Assembly (NCBI GenBank): GCA_964016985.1
Contig: OZ024830.1
Span: 61,830,550-61,894,549 of the forward strand
DNA: 64,000 bases
Reading direction: 5' to 3'
From: Anodontia alba
Taxonomy: Eukaryota; Mollusca; Bivalvia; Lucinida; Lucinidae
The notes beneath the pieces were generated by a model that worked only from the letters and a program-made list of their open reading frames with translations, did no database searches and was not told the origin of the DNA. Below are positions 31,166 through 42,900 of this stretch, piece after piece. How positions within the stretch are numbered: position 1 is the first letter of the stretch; every line of letters starts with the position of its first letter. A program made the position numbers and the translations under genes.

Positions 31166-32262
31166 CAAGAGGGCGACGATGGCCCTATATCGCTCACCTG
31201 ATTACCAGATAAATTGGACTTTCGGTTCAGGAGAAGAAGTGCAAAATAGATTTCCAAGACAGCGGCCATGGCACCATCTTGGATTTCTGATTGAAACTGT
31301 TTCATTTTTTTATCTATAAGTCACCCAGATGCTTCCTACCAAGTTGGCCTTTCGGTTCAGGAGAAGAAGCGAAAAGTAAATTTTTAAGATGGCAGCCATG
31401 GTGGCCATCTTGTATTTCCGATCAGAATGATTTTAGCTATTTTGATCTACTAATCACCACGATGCTTCTATCAAGTTTCAAGACATTCAGCCTTTTGTTT
31501 CAGGAGAAGAAGCGAAAAATAGATTTTCAAGATGGCAGCCATCTTGGATTTTACATCGGAACGATTTCAGCTACTTTTATCTACAAGTTGCCCCGATGCT
31601 TCCTAAGTTTCATGCCAATTTGCTTTTCAGTTCATGAGAAAAAGCTAAAGATAGATTTTTAACATGGCAGCCATCTTCAATTTCCAATGTAAACAATTTT
31701 AGCTATTGTTGATGTACAAGTCACCCTGATGTTTTCTACCAAGTGTCAAGTCAGTTGGCCTTCTGAACAAAATATAGATTTTCAAGATACCCGCCATGAC
31801 GTCCATCTTGGATTTTAGCTATTTTTTATCTACAAGTCACCCTGATGCTTCCTAACAAGTTTCACGTCAACCTGACTTTCTGTTCAGGAGAAGAAGCAAA
31901 AATAGATTTTTCAAGATGGCAGCCATTTTGGAGTCCGATAGGAACGATTTTAGCTTTTTTTTTTTTATCTACAAGTCATCGCGATGCTTCCTACCAAGTT
32001 TCAAGTCAACTGGCCTTTTGGTTCTGGAAAAGAAGCAAAAAATAGATTTTCAAGATGGCCACTACGGCGGCCATCTTTGATTTCTGATCGTAATAATTTT
32101 AGAAATTTTTAAATCTACAAGTCACCCCGATGCTTCCTATAAAGTTTTAAGTCAATTGGTCTTTCGGTTCAGAAGATGAAGCAAACTATACCATCTTTGA
32201 TTTCCGATTGGAACAATGTTAGCTATTTTTTTTTAATCCTTTCAGTGCAGAAGAAGAAGCGA
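31166..32262 (+). mobile_element. P1b element, 3' part replaced by gypsy sequence
   Basis: The L end at about 31167 (ACAAGAGGGCGACGATGGCCCTATATCGCTCACCTGATTA) leads almost directly into about six P1 units ('gaagaagcgaaaaatagattttcaagatggcagccatcttgg', 'gatgcttcctaccaagttt'). The last unit breaks off in 'gaagaagcg' followed by an A-run, and no R end is present. Confidence 0.7.
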
Positions 32263-32333
32263 AAAAAAAAAAAAAAAAAAAATGGGTGACCGTGGTGCTC
32301 GACTTCGTAGAAGACCCGGTTTCACGTTTCATT

Positions 32334-32351
32334 TGGTGGCAGCAGTGGGAT
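32334..32351 (+). promoter_or_regulatory. Primer-binding site, tRNA-Leu type
   Basis: TGGTGGCAGCAGTGGGAT is the complement of a tRNA 3' end of the form ATCCCACTGCTGCCACCA, which matches eukaryotic tRNA-Leu ends. It lies where a PBS should be, just before the gag start codon at 32395. The 50 bp upstream would then be the end of the 5' LTR. Confidence 0.65.
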
Positions 32352-32394
32352 CTAATCGCCAAAACCTCCATTGCCAAGACCCACCTCATTTATC

Positions 32395-32894
32395 ATGGAT
32401 AGAAATTATTGTGAACCGGAGCTTGAATTGTTGAGGTAGGAGATAGAGCAATTGCAGGATGGAAATAGATTTTTAAGAGAGATAAGAGTAAACCAAAAGA
32501 CAGATGCAGATTTGATTTGGACTGTATGGGAAAGATAGGCTGCCATCAGATAATAGCAAAAAATGACCAAGAAATTCCAGCCATTTCAGAAAAGATTATA
32601 AGAGGCAAGGTAGTCGACATGCCTGGAAATTTAACTGATTTATTCATAATAGAACCGGCTGGCGTGAAGAAAGAGAATATAGGATTAGTGCCTAGAGCAC
32701 TTGTACAGAGCAATGAAAGTGTCCTTTTGCGAATAATGAACATTACCGATGAGCCACAGAAAATAACAGCTGGAACAAATTTGGCAATTTTAAGTCCTGT
32801 GAGTGAAGTAAAAAGCCATTGTACAAAAACAGCAAAAAGTAGCAAATGTTCCAGATCATTTGATAGTTATATGAGCGTTCAGTGTCTGGAATGA
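32395..32894 (+). pseudogene. Gypsy remnant: gag stub fused to protease-RT linker
   Basis: The ATG at 32395 starts MDRNYCEPELELLR, followed by a stop and a further helical stretch (EIEQLQDGNRFLREIRVNQK) typical of a gag N-terminus. By about 32517 the sequence is already the all-beta linker that lies between protease and RT in gypsy polyproteins (LFIIEPAGV, GLVPRALVQ, LLRIMNITDEPQKITAGTNL). Capsid, nucleocapsid and protease active site are missing, so there was an internal deletion of roughly a kilobase or more. Confidence 0.65.
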
Positions 32895-32929
32895 ATAAAA
32901 CACAATGTGAGCGAGTAGCAAGCTCTTAA

Positions 32930-33700
32930 GGAAATATTCAAGAATATGTTCAAAGTCTGATGCTGACCTTTGTACAACAGGCAAAGTTAGACATAAGATC
33001 AACACACCAGATGCTCACCCAATCAAACAACCATTACGGAGGGCCCCACTTCACTTGAATGATGAAATTGATAAGCAAATAGATGAGATGTTAGAACGAG
33101 ATGTGATCCAACCTTCGTAGAGCCCTTGGGCCAGTAGTATTGTCATGGTTTCAGAGAAAGACGGCAGCAAACGCTTTTGTATTGATTATAGAAAGTTAAA
33201 TTATGTGACAGTGAAAGATTCCTACCCTATTCCTAGAATTGATGCTTCCCTAGAACAGCTGGATGGAGCTCAATGGTTTTCTTGCCTGGACCTAAATTCA
33301 GGTTTCTGGCAGGTAGCGGTTGATAAAGCAGACAGAGAAAAAAGTTTGTATTTACATCGCGACATGGCGTATTTAAATTTAAAGTAATGCCTTTCGGTCT
33401 CTGCAACGCTGCAGCAACTTTCGAGCGACTTATGGAAATTGTCCTAGCTGGACTCAAATGGCAGATTTGCCTAATTTACCTAAATGATATCATAGTTCAT
33501 GGAAAAAAACATTTGAAGGCATGTTTGAAAATTTAAATACTGTTCTAAGGAAGCTGCAAGAAGCTGGTCTTAAGCTTAAACCCAGTTAATGTCAGCTGTT
33601 TAAAAAAGAAGTAGAATATCTAGGTCATATAATATCGGCATCAGGAATTAAAACAGACCCCAAAAAGATTCAGGCGGCCAAAGATTGGCCAAAACCAAAT
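32930..33700 (+). pseudogene. Gypsy remnant: reverse transcriptase
   Basis: Conserved blocks in order: HKINTPDAHPIKQPLRR, DEMLERDVIQPS, SPWASSIVMVSEKDGSKRFC, IDYRKLN, DSYPIPRID, WFSCLDLNSGFWQV (first Asp), VMPFGLCNAAATFERLM, then IYLNDIIV at 33473-33497, where the usual YLDD has become YLND, and EYLGHIISASGI. The stop after QPS, a frameshift near 33360-33385 and stops around 33530-33590 show that it is dead. Confidence 0.8.
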
Positions 33701-34260
33701 AACGTGACTGATAAACGAGCATTTATTGGCCCCTGCAGCTACTATCGAAAATTTATATCTGACACTGCTAAAATTGTCAAACCACTACATCGCCTAACAG
33801 AAAAAGGACAGAAATTTTATTGGACAGACGAATGCGACAGAGCAATCGGAACACTTAAGGAAAAGTTATGTGAAGCTCCATTAGCACACCCGGATTTCAA
33901 AGAAGAGTTTATTTTGGATACCGATGCCAGTGACTTTGCCATTGGAGCAGTACTTTCTCAGAAACTGTATGACAACGAATGACTAATCGCCTACGCTAGC
34001 AAAACCTTCGCGAAATCAGAAAGAAAGTACTGTGTTACAAAAAAAGAACTTTTTGCACATGTTCACTTTGTTAAGTATTTTAGACATTACTTATGTGGAA
34101 AGAAATTTACAATAAGGACAGATCACGGATCGCTACGCTGGCTCATGCAGTATAAAACCCTGAGGGACAGGTTGCAAGATGTTTGGAAATCTTATCATCA
34201 TTTGACATGAAGATAATTCACCGTCCAGGAAAAGCCCACAAAAAATGCAGATGGTATGAG
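33701..34260 (+). pseudogene. Gypsy remnant: RT thumb/connection and RNase H
   Basis: RAFIGPCSYYRKFI and KPLHRLTEKGQKFYW are the conserved post-RT block. FILDTDASDFAIGAVLSQ at about 33909 holds the first RNase H Asp. After a stop the frame continues with IAYASKTFAKSERKYCVTKKE and TIRTDHGSLRWL (another catalytic Asp). HRPGKAHKNADGMSR-like sequence closes the domain near 34260 after a frame change. Confidence 0.8.
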
Positions 34261-35528
34261 TAGGATAAGATGTCACCAATGTGGTATGGCTACAGATGAA
34301 AACCAAGATGACAACGAAGTGGACAGAAGAAAAGTTGAAAAAAACAGCACAGCTCTCTGAATGTCAAGTGATAGATGATGTAGACATATCTAGAATAAGA
34401 AACTGGGTCAAATCGGGTAAGAAGCCGGACAGAAAAGAAATTGATGGGGAAGGTTGTTTTGCGAAATCCATCTTAACTCAGTGGGAAAGACTGAAAGTGG
34501 AGAAAGGAATTCTCATGCGACGATGGGATGTTCTGGAAGCAGATGAGGTACGTTGGCAAGGGATTATTTCGCTTAAACACTGCCGTGTCATTTTGAAAGA
34601 TTTCCATGGCATCAAAGCGTCTGGCCACCACGCGTCGGGTTTCCGATGGAACGTTTAGCAAATGACATATTGGGGGAATTGCCATTTCTGAGAGAGGAAA
34701 TAAATATATTCTTGTTATCGGTGATTACTTCACTAAATGGACAGAGTGTCATCCAATGTCAAATATGGAGGCAAGTACAGTCGCTAGCATACTTGCAAAA
34801 CAAGCATTTCAAGATCTGGTGTGCCATACAGCAATAAGTCGGACCAGCAGACAGTTTGAGAGCAGGCTATTCGCTGAGATGTGTAAACTTCTACAAATAA
34901 CCAAGGCAACGACAACAGCCTACTACCTGAAATGCCGACGAATGTTAGAGCGTTTTAATAAGTCTTTAGTTACCATGCTAAGCGCTTACGTCAATGAAAA
35001 TCATACTGCCTGGGATGAGAAGTTGTAATATGTTATGATGGCTTACCGTTGAGCAGAACATGAAACGACAGGCAATACAGTAAATAGGTGTATGTTTGGA
35101 CGGGAAACGACATGTCCATTAGATCTAATGTATGAAATACCGCCAGCAATAAAAAGCATCCCCTTAATTGAATGGGTCTGGAAATTACAAGAAAAACTAG
35201 AACTGGCTCATAATCTAGTAAGGGAGAACATTATTACTAGCACATAACGATAGAAACGCTATCACGATGAAAACCTCTCGTGTGTAACATATGAAGTGGG
35301 TGAAAAGGTTAATGTACTTTTTCCGGTTCGAAAAGTCGGTTGTACACCTAAATTCACATCTTATTGGAGAGGGCCCTATCAGATCCTTGATCAAATATCA
35401 GATAGTCCTCATTAAGTCGACTGTGGTAGGCATAATAGCATACAGGTAGTACATTGTGATAGATTAAGAAAGGCTAAGACAAAAATATTTGCTGGTGAAG
35501 ATGAGGTTTTAGTAGAAGATAGAACTAG
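34261..35528 (+). pseudogene. Gypsy remnant: integrase with GPY-type C-terminus
   Basis: The linker (RIRNWVKSGKKPDRKEID) and a residual zinc-binding start (FHGIKASGHH) are followed immediately by MERLANDILGELP, so the C-C half of the zinc domain is deleted. The core then reads ILVIGDYFTKWTECHPM, FESRLFAEMCKLLQI and MLERFNKSL (catalytic Glu region). The C-terminus has KFTSYWRGPYQILDQIS at about 35347-35397, a GPY/F motif. Many stops and frameshifts are present. Confidence 0.75.
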
Positions 35529-35559
<31 letters not shown>

Positions 35560-35576
35560 AGTAGTAGTTGTAGATA

Positions 35577-36922
35577 ACAAGAGGCCCACGGGCCACTCAC
35601 CTGAGTGACATAGCCACTGCAGATATGCAGATGTTATTCGACATTTTTCCAATCCTGTCATCGCAACTAATGAACAGATCATCACTTAAGCAGTTCTTTA
35701 TTTTGAAGAAGAATATATATGGCATGACAGTCAATGGAGCGTGATCATTTGAACAAACTCTCAATCACATTTCAACAGTAGGATCAATGTGAAATTTAGT
35801 GGCAAATGGCTAAGTGGTTCCTGAAGAATCATGATTATATAAACAGCTCAGTGGCAAGAAAATATAATAAACATAAACAAGATGGCAGCCATCTTGGTTT
35901 TCCAATCAGAATGATTTTAGCTACTGTTGATCTATAAGTCACCTCGATACTCCAAATGAACTTTGAGTGAATTGCCCTTTCGGTTCAGGAGAAAAAGTTC
36001 AAAACAGATTTTCAAGATTGCCGCCATGGCTGCAATCTGGGATTTCCTATCGCAACGATTTGAGCTATTTTTTATCTACAAGTTACCCCGATGCTTCCTG
36101 CCAAGTTGTGAGTCAGTCAGGAAAATAGATTTTCAAGATGGCCGCCATCTTGGATTTTCGATTGGAACGATTTTAGCTATTTTTCATATCTACAAGTCAT
36201 CCTGATGCTTCCTACTAATTTTCAAATCAACTGGCCCTTTGGATCAGGAAAATAAGCGAAAAAAGGAGTGTCAAGATGGCCGCCATGGCGGCCATGTTGG
36301 ATTCTGATCCAAACAATTTAAGCTATTTTAGATCTACAAGACACCCCAATGCTTCCTACCAAGTTTCGAGTCAAATAGCCTTTCAGTTCAGGAGAAAAGC
36401 GTAAAATATATTTTCAAGATGGCTGTCATGGCGGCCATCGTGGATTTCTGATATGGACGATTTTAGCTATTTTTGATCTACAGGTCACCCTGATGCTTCC
36501 TGCCTAGTTTACAGTCAATAAGCCTTTCGGTTCAGTAGAAGTGAAAAATAGATTTTCAAGATGGCCACCATGGCGACCATCTTGGATTTCCAATCGGAAC
36601 GAATTTAGCCATGTTTGATCAATAAGTCACCGCAATGCTTCCTACCAAGTTTCAAGTCAATTGGCGTTTGGGTTTAGGAGAAGAAGCAAAAAAAAGATTT
36701 TCAATATGGCCACCATGGCGACCATCTTGGATTTCCGATCCGCACGATTTTAGCTATTTATGATCTACGTCTGATATTTCCTACCAAATTTCGAGTCAAC
36801 TGGCCTTTCGGCTCAGGTGATGAAGCGAAAAATAGATTTTCAAGATGGCGGCCATCTTGGATTTCCGATCAGAACGATCGGAACGATTTTAGCTATTTTT
36901 GATCTACAAGTCACCCCGATGC
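35577..36922 (+). mobile_element. P1c element, R end missing
   Basis: The complete L end AACAAGAGGCCCACGGGCC lies at 35577, followed by the unique leader 'cactgcagatatgcagatgtta', 'cagttcttta-ttttgaagaagaatatat' and 'cctgaagaatcatgattat'. About seven P1 units follow up to 36922, where homology stops inside 'caccccgatgcccg'. The L end abuts the end of the gypsy remnant. Confidence 0.75.
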
Positions 36923-37451
36923 CCGATTATGTAAAACATTTATACTAGGTATCAAATCATAAAAGATAACACGTTTAATAGCACATTTTTTTTTTATTAA
37001 ATAGCAAGTTTTGACACTTTATTTCATTTTTTTTCAACTAACAAACTATGATTTCAACTTAACAACGATTTCTCACAAAACTCGTGATTCAAATGATATA
37101 ACATTAGATTATCAAGTCAGAATCAAAGCATCACGTTAGCATGTCCGTGAGATGAATTGCATGTAAAACCCACTCAACTGGAGGGGTTAACAAGGATATA
37201 CATAATTTGCTTTGTTTTTGCACGATAGTTGGATTGTCGGTACACGTTAGAATCGCCTCGGTGAGAATGTTCTAACGAGCAAAGAAATCTTTGTTTGGTG
37301 CAGAAATAAGGTACATGTATATATATGAAACATTTTCATCGAATAAAAGACTCTTTATCTGTAAATATGCAAGACCCAATTATAGCACATGGGTGTGTTA
37401 TCGTAATGATCAACAAGACCCTCACTATAAAATTCATGATGACAATTATAA

Positions 37452-37456
<5 letters not shown>
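36923..37456. other. Unassigned AT-rich DNA
   Basis: Contains one copy of the ACGTTAGAAtCGCCTCGG / TTCTAACGAG motif at about 37244-37279, shared with 39.5 and 44.45 kb. Nothing else was recognised. Confidence 0.4.
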
Positions 37457-37505
<49 letters not shown>

Positions 37506-37530
37506 AACACGCGCGCTCACACACATACAT
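37457..37530. repeat. (TC)n(AC)n microsatellite
   Basis: About 14 TC units, then about 10 AC units, then CACGCGCGCTCACACACA. The reading frames across it are artefacts. Confidence 0.9.
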
Positions 37531-37725
37531 GAATTTTATGTAATCATACAATGTATATTCAAAAATCAAAAGACCAAAGTACGATTAAGAACTGTATATA
37601 TTGTGTGGAATGAAATCTGTAAATATATTAAGTATTTATAAAATTTAAATTTTAAAGAGTAATAATCAAATATTTCAGTAGAACCATGTTCAAAAACATG
37701 AATAAAAAGTTTTGACATCTGCATA

Positions 37726-38318
37726 TAGACCTTTTTAATGTTATTGTTTTCAACCGGCCTACTGGCCACGTGATTACAATGTTAGGCCACGTGTCCAAAA
37801 ATTGTGGATGGCAAAAACATTTCCGGCCTCATTGATACCAATGGATTCAAGCCCAATTTTACTTGGAAAATAAATCACTTTTGGTTAATATTCAGTCGTA
37901 AATTTTTATCTAGTGTTTTAAAATACAGCTTTAAGAAGCAATCTGACAATTTTCTAAGAAAAATACAACTGTTTCAATGATATTTTTTCCAATTTCAGCA
38001 GGCACGCGCGCAACCGCTATATTGTTTATGGTGACCATTTTACGTCTAGTTTTAGCTAGTATAAAGTCAAAATATATCTTAATATTTCTAGTTATGACGT
38101 TTAAAGGATTACTCGATGAGAATCTCTTCTGAAAAGAAACTTGTAACGAATGAAATTGTTGTATTTTTCTGACTAAACATCGGCAATTATACTGTCCGGT
38201 AAACATAAACAACTACTTTCTGCCATCCAATAGGAACGAGGCTAGAACGTAGTGTGCGTTAAAGACCGATAGGTTTCGATTGATGTTTATTGTGTGACGT
38301 AGTGTTTAAAAAGGTCTA
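37726..38318. mobile_element. TIR element of about 593 bp
   Basis: TAGACCTTTTTAA at 37726-37738 is inverted exactly at 38306-38318. Nearby sequence (CATATAGACC / GGTCTATG) would allow a TA target duplication of the Tc1/mariner kind. No transposase is seen; the 93-codon minus-strand frame inside has no recognised motif. Confidence 0.6.
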
Positions 38319-38397
38319 TGTTACGGGATTCGAAGCGGGTCATGTTGATTATAACAAAAACGCCTGTTAACCAGTGGATATTCAACCGCTTTATTTG

Positions 38398-39052
38398 TAC
38401 CAGCCACGCTGCAACAAACAATATATCCTGTATTAGAAATATTGAGACCTTCATTTCACACACGGGCGGAAGGCGACCTGCCGCCATGAAATTAAACATA
38501 TGACTGACAAATATTCAAATTCACAAAATGTCTGTATAATCAGCGAACAGCGTAGCGTCCTCATTATTTCTACATATGAACCAGACCATAACGAAAAGGT
38601 ACTTAACGCATAGGCGCATAGCAAAGCATTAACCGAGGCTGCGCATCGCATAAGCGCAAGATCATCAGAGCTTCCTCTATTCATAGACACCATTTATGGA
38701 TCCAGAGGAACGTTGAGATGAAGAGCCATGCCTAGCTACCGCAGCCGGCCGTGCACATGCATTTCAAAAGCATCAACTCTAAAGACCATTCCGTCATGAG
38801 TCGGCTCATATATATATTTATAATCAAGACTGATAGATGGACACGCAGCAGCTACAAAGAGGCATCAATGCGCAACTGCAAAATAATAGAATTTGCAATG
38901 CTGCTGTGTCCTATTATTAATAAAACATGAGAGATAATGTAATGGGACATACCTGCAACAAACAATATATCCTGTATTAGAAATATTGAGACCTTCATTT
39001 CACACACGGGCGGAAGGTGACCTGCCGCCATGAAATTAAACATGACTGACAA
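38398..39052 (+). repeat. Segment of about 100 bp duplicated 553 bp apart
   Basis: CTGCAACAAACAATATATCC through 'cacacacgggcggaagg-gacctgccgccatgaaattaaacat' is present at about 38408-38504 and again at about 38951-39047, differing by a single C/T and a 2-bp indel. The intervening sequence is not repeated. Confidence 0.85.
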
Positions 39053-39494
39053 GGCATATGGTTAGTGCGCATGCGTATTAGTAATTGCTGTTCATGCATA
39101 AGTGATTCGCGCGCCAGCAGTCATAGTCAACAAAGTCATAGCTTTATGAAAAGTATGCTACAGGGTGTCCTTAAAAATGAAAAATGAGATCATGGTCTGA
39201 TAGGATATGGAAGCTGGTATAAACAACCCTTGTACATCTATACACTATATAATTATACTGGTACATGTAAAAGTGCTGCATGGTCAAAAAGAGATAATAA
39301 TTCATCATTATTTCATATAAAGTATAACATTGACACATATAGACAAAACAAGTTACTATAAGCAAATATGAATGCCTATTCAAATATATTGACATAACGA
39401 AAACACACCTAATAAGATTTTGTAAATTTTACCATTAAAAAAAATGAAAATTTTCAGATAAAAACAATTCTGACATTTTTCAAACTTCTGCTCA

Positions 39495-39700
39495 AAACAT
39501 AGATTGTGAGTACACCTAAGAACCGCCTCACCACTCAAAACATAAATTATGGGTACTCGTTAGAACCTTCTCGGTGGTGCGGTTCTAACGATTATCCACA
39601 ATGTATGTTTAAACAGAAATATGAAAAATAATGTATACCCTTGTTAGGACCGCCTCGGAGAGGATGTTCTAATGAGAACCCACAATCTATGTTTTAAACA
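39495..39700. mobile_element. Short inverted-repeat (MITE-like) cluster with GTTCTAACGAG motif
   Basis: GGGTACTCGTTAGAACC and GCGGTTCTAACGATTATCC are mutually inverted around 39546-39600. Partial copies lie at 39508-39530 and 39640-39690. Each is bordered by 'acaatctatgttt-aaacagaaata'. Related sequence is at 37244-37279 and 44427-44480. Confidence 0.6.
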
Positions 39701-39959
39701 GAAATAAGAAAAATAACCCATACCCCCCTTTTTACTATATAAAAATGGGATTTAAGGATGTCGTAATAAAATTGGCGTGTTATGTGATAATGACATCTAA
39801 TATGATAATCTAAGCAGAACAGGTCATCACTGGGATTTAAATAAGGTGATCGTCTCTGCTTGCCAAGATTAAATGGTATGTACCTACCCGAGTCCAAGGG
39901 CCCAGGTTCCCAACATAGCAGAACGATGTTATACCATTCAAACCTTCTCTGCAGATTCA

Positions 39960-42900
39960 ACCTTCACCTTCTTTCTAGTGACAGCTCTTTCGTTTTGTTT
40001 TTTTTTTTCTTTTGACCTGATCATTTTTTTTACCCTTAGTTCGTGGTGCAATAACCTCTGACTCTCCGTCCGTAGAAATGACATTGCGCGGGTTCTTTAC
40101 TATGAATGCCCTGAACCTTTTATAATGCCTTTCCTGTTCATCCTTTGTTTTTGTAGCCTACACAGTTCTACTTACCGCGAATTGTTTATGCGTATGTGCA
40201 AGTTTGAATTAACCGGTTCCAACCAGTGGCCTCAGGTTTTTGAACTGAACGGTCACTAGCTCTTGAACAGACTGGACAAGCTCCAGCAACGGTTTTGACT
40301 TCCAGTCATTTGTCTGTTTTAGAACGTGTTGAGAGATTCGCAATTATTATTTGTCCACTGACTAGCTGCTTGCGTTACATTTTCCGGTCCTTTGCGGGTT
40401 TTTTTTTTTATCTAGATTGTCTCTAACTCGCTTTTGAAAGTACCTTAAAATGATTGTGAACTCGACTGGCTTAAAGTTTCAAACTCCTCACATTTCTCCT
40501 AAAAACATACTGTATCATCGGCATTTACGATTCCTTCATCTCCAAATATTTTGTTTAGCAACATGTTTCTATCAGATTTATCGACTGCCGCATCATTTAG
40601 TTTTTGGTTGGCATTTTGTCGCTAATGCCTAGTACAGAGGATGTGCTGGGAGTTTGGAACAGACGATGTGATGGCATTTACCATCGCTTTCTCATCGTCA
40701 GTTCCAAAGTTTGGTTGTATCAACGCCAGACTGAAAAGCGGGGGTTCAGACAAGCCATCTCTTGTTACTGCTAATTGTTTGTAGCATGAAACGGTAACAT
40801 GCATGTCGCATAAATTAAAGGTTTTGTCGACGCCTAGAATTACTTGACCCTTGCAACATAGTTGTTTGAGGTCAGTTACCTGCTTATCCGCATATAAAAT
40901 AATGCATGGGGCCTTGCCATTATGCCTGACAACTGATCTGAAAGGGATGATTGTCAGTTAATTGATTTTCAATTTCTTTGATGTGGTCTGCAATATTACT
41001 TCTATTATAAGTGAAACCGTCTTCTTTTCTTTCTTTTGCAATAACCCTGCTTTTTTTAACATGTGTTTGCTGGTGATTTGCCAGTAATGAAAGTTCATCA
41101 TACTTAGTAGTTAGTTTGTCATAAACATTCTTATATATTCTGATTTTTGTTTAGCATTGCCTTGAGGTCCCAGACCAATATATTCAACAAGGGCAATTTT
41201 GTCATTACCTCCGTGGCTTACCCATGATACGCGCTTTTTAGCTCACCTGAGCCAAAGACTCTCTGTCCGTCGTCCGTCCGTCCGTCTGTCTCTCCGTCCA
41301 CACCTTTGAACGACCACTCCTCTAAAACCCCTGGGCCAAATTTCTTCAAACTTTATGTGGAGCCTTGTGTTAAAGGGGGATTGAAAATTTGTAAAAATGG
41401 TCACGGTTCGTAAATCAAGATGGCCGTCATGCCCATATATAGCTCCCATAGACTTATAATGGGAAAAACTTAAAAAAATCTTCTTCTCTGAAACCATGAG
41501 GCCCATGGCATATATTTTGTATGTAGCAATGTTTAGTGATCCCCTACATAAATCCTGCCAATCAAGCCCCTGGGGACCAAACTGGCCACGCCCCGGGGAT
41601 CATTATCTCCCATAGACTTATAATGGGAAAAACTTAAAAAATCTTCTCTGAAACCATGAGGCCTACAGCTTACATATTTAGTATGTAGCAATGTTTAGCG
41701 GTCCCCTACATGAATCCTGCCAATCAAGCCCCTGGGGCCCAAACTGGCCACGCCCGAAGGGGTCATGAGCTCCCATAGACTTATAATGGAAAAAAACTTA
41801 AAAAATCTTCTTCTCTGAAACCACGAGGCCCAGAGCTTATATATTTAGTATGTAGCAATGTTTAGTGGTCCCCTTTATAAATCCTGCCAATCAGGCCCCT
41901 GTGGTTCAAACTGGCCACGCCCAGGAAGTCATTAGCTCCCATAGACTTATAATGGGAAAAAATGAAAAAAAAAAATTCTTCTCTGAAACCATGAGGCTCA
42001 GAGCTTATATATTTAGTATGTAGCACAGTTTAGTGGTCCCCTACATCAATCCTGCCAATCAAGCCCCTGGGGTCCAAATTGGCCACGCCCCGGGGGTCAT
42101 TAGCTCCCAGACATAATAGGAAAAAAATCTTCTTCTCTGAAACCACGAGGCCCACAGCTTACATATTTAGTAAAATTTTTCTTCTCTGAAACCATGAGGC
42201 TCAGAGCTTATATATTTAGTATGTAGCACAGTTTAGTGGTCCCCTACATAAATCCTGCCAATCAAGCCCCTGGGGCCTAACCTGGCTATGCCCCAAGGGT
42301 CATTAACTCCTATTGACTTATAATGGGAAAAACTTAAAATATCTTCTTCTCTGAAACCACGAGGCCCAGATCTTATATACTTAGTATGTAGCAGTGTGTA
42401 GTGGTCTCCTACATAAATCCTGCCAATCACGTCCCTCGGGTCCGAATTGCCCACCCCCAGGGGTCATAAGTTTATATAGAGCTATATAGCTAAAGAACCT
42501 TCAAAAATCTTCTTCTCTGAAACCATGAGGCCCAGAGCATATATATTTAGTATGTAGCAATGTGTAGTGGTCCACTACATAAATCATGCCAATCAAGCCC
42601 CTGGGGTCCAACCTGGCCACACCCCGGGGTATCAGTAGCTCCCATAGATTTATAATGGAAAAAAAAAATCTTCTTCTCTGAAACCATGAGGCCTACAGTT
42701 TATATACTGAGTATGTAGACGTGCTAATAGGAATGATGAGTAAATGACCTGATTAACTTACAGCAGTTAACTCAGGTGAGCATTGTGGCCCATAGGCCTC
42801 TTGTTGTAATTTTTTTATCTGTGTTTTTAATGACGTGTAATAGCGATGTAGTAGCAACAGCTCATTATCGGCTGGCTGCGGATTAAGAGGAACATACTCA

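Larger units (their letters stand above)
32263..35557 (+). mobile_element. Ty3/gypsy-type retrotransposon remnant
   Basis: A degenerate element between two homopolymer A runs (about 32263-32282 and 35529-35557). Order: about 50 bp of possible LTR end, primer-binding site, gag start, protease-RT linker, reverse transcriptase, RNase H, integrase, GPY-type C-terminus. This is the classic gypsy order, unlike the element at 20-26 kb. Neither LTR is present. P1-type sequence flanks both sides. Confidence 0.75.
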
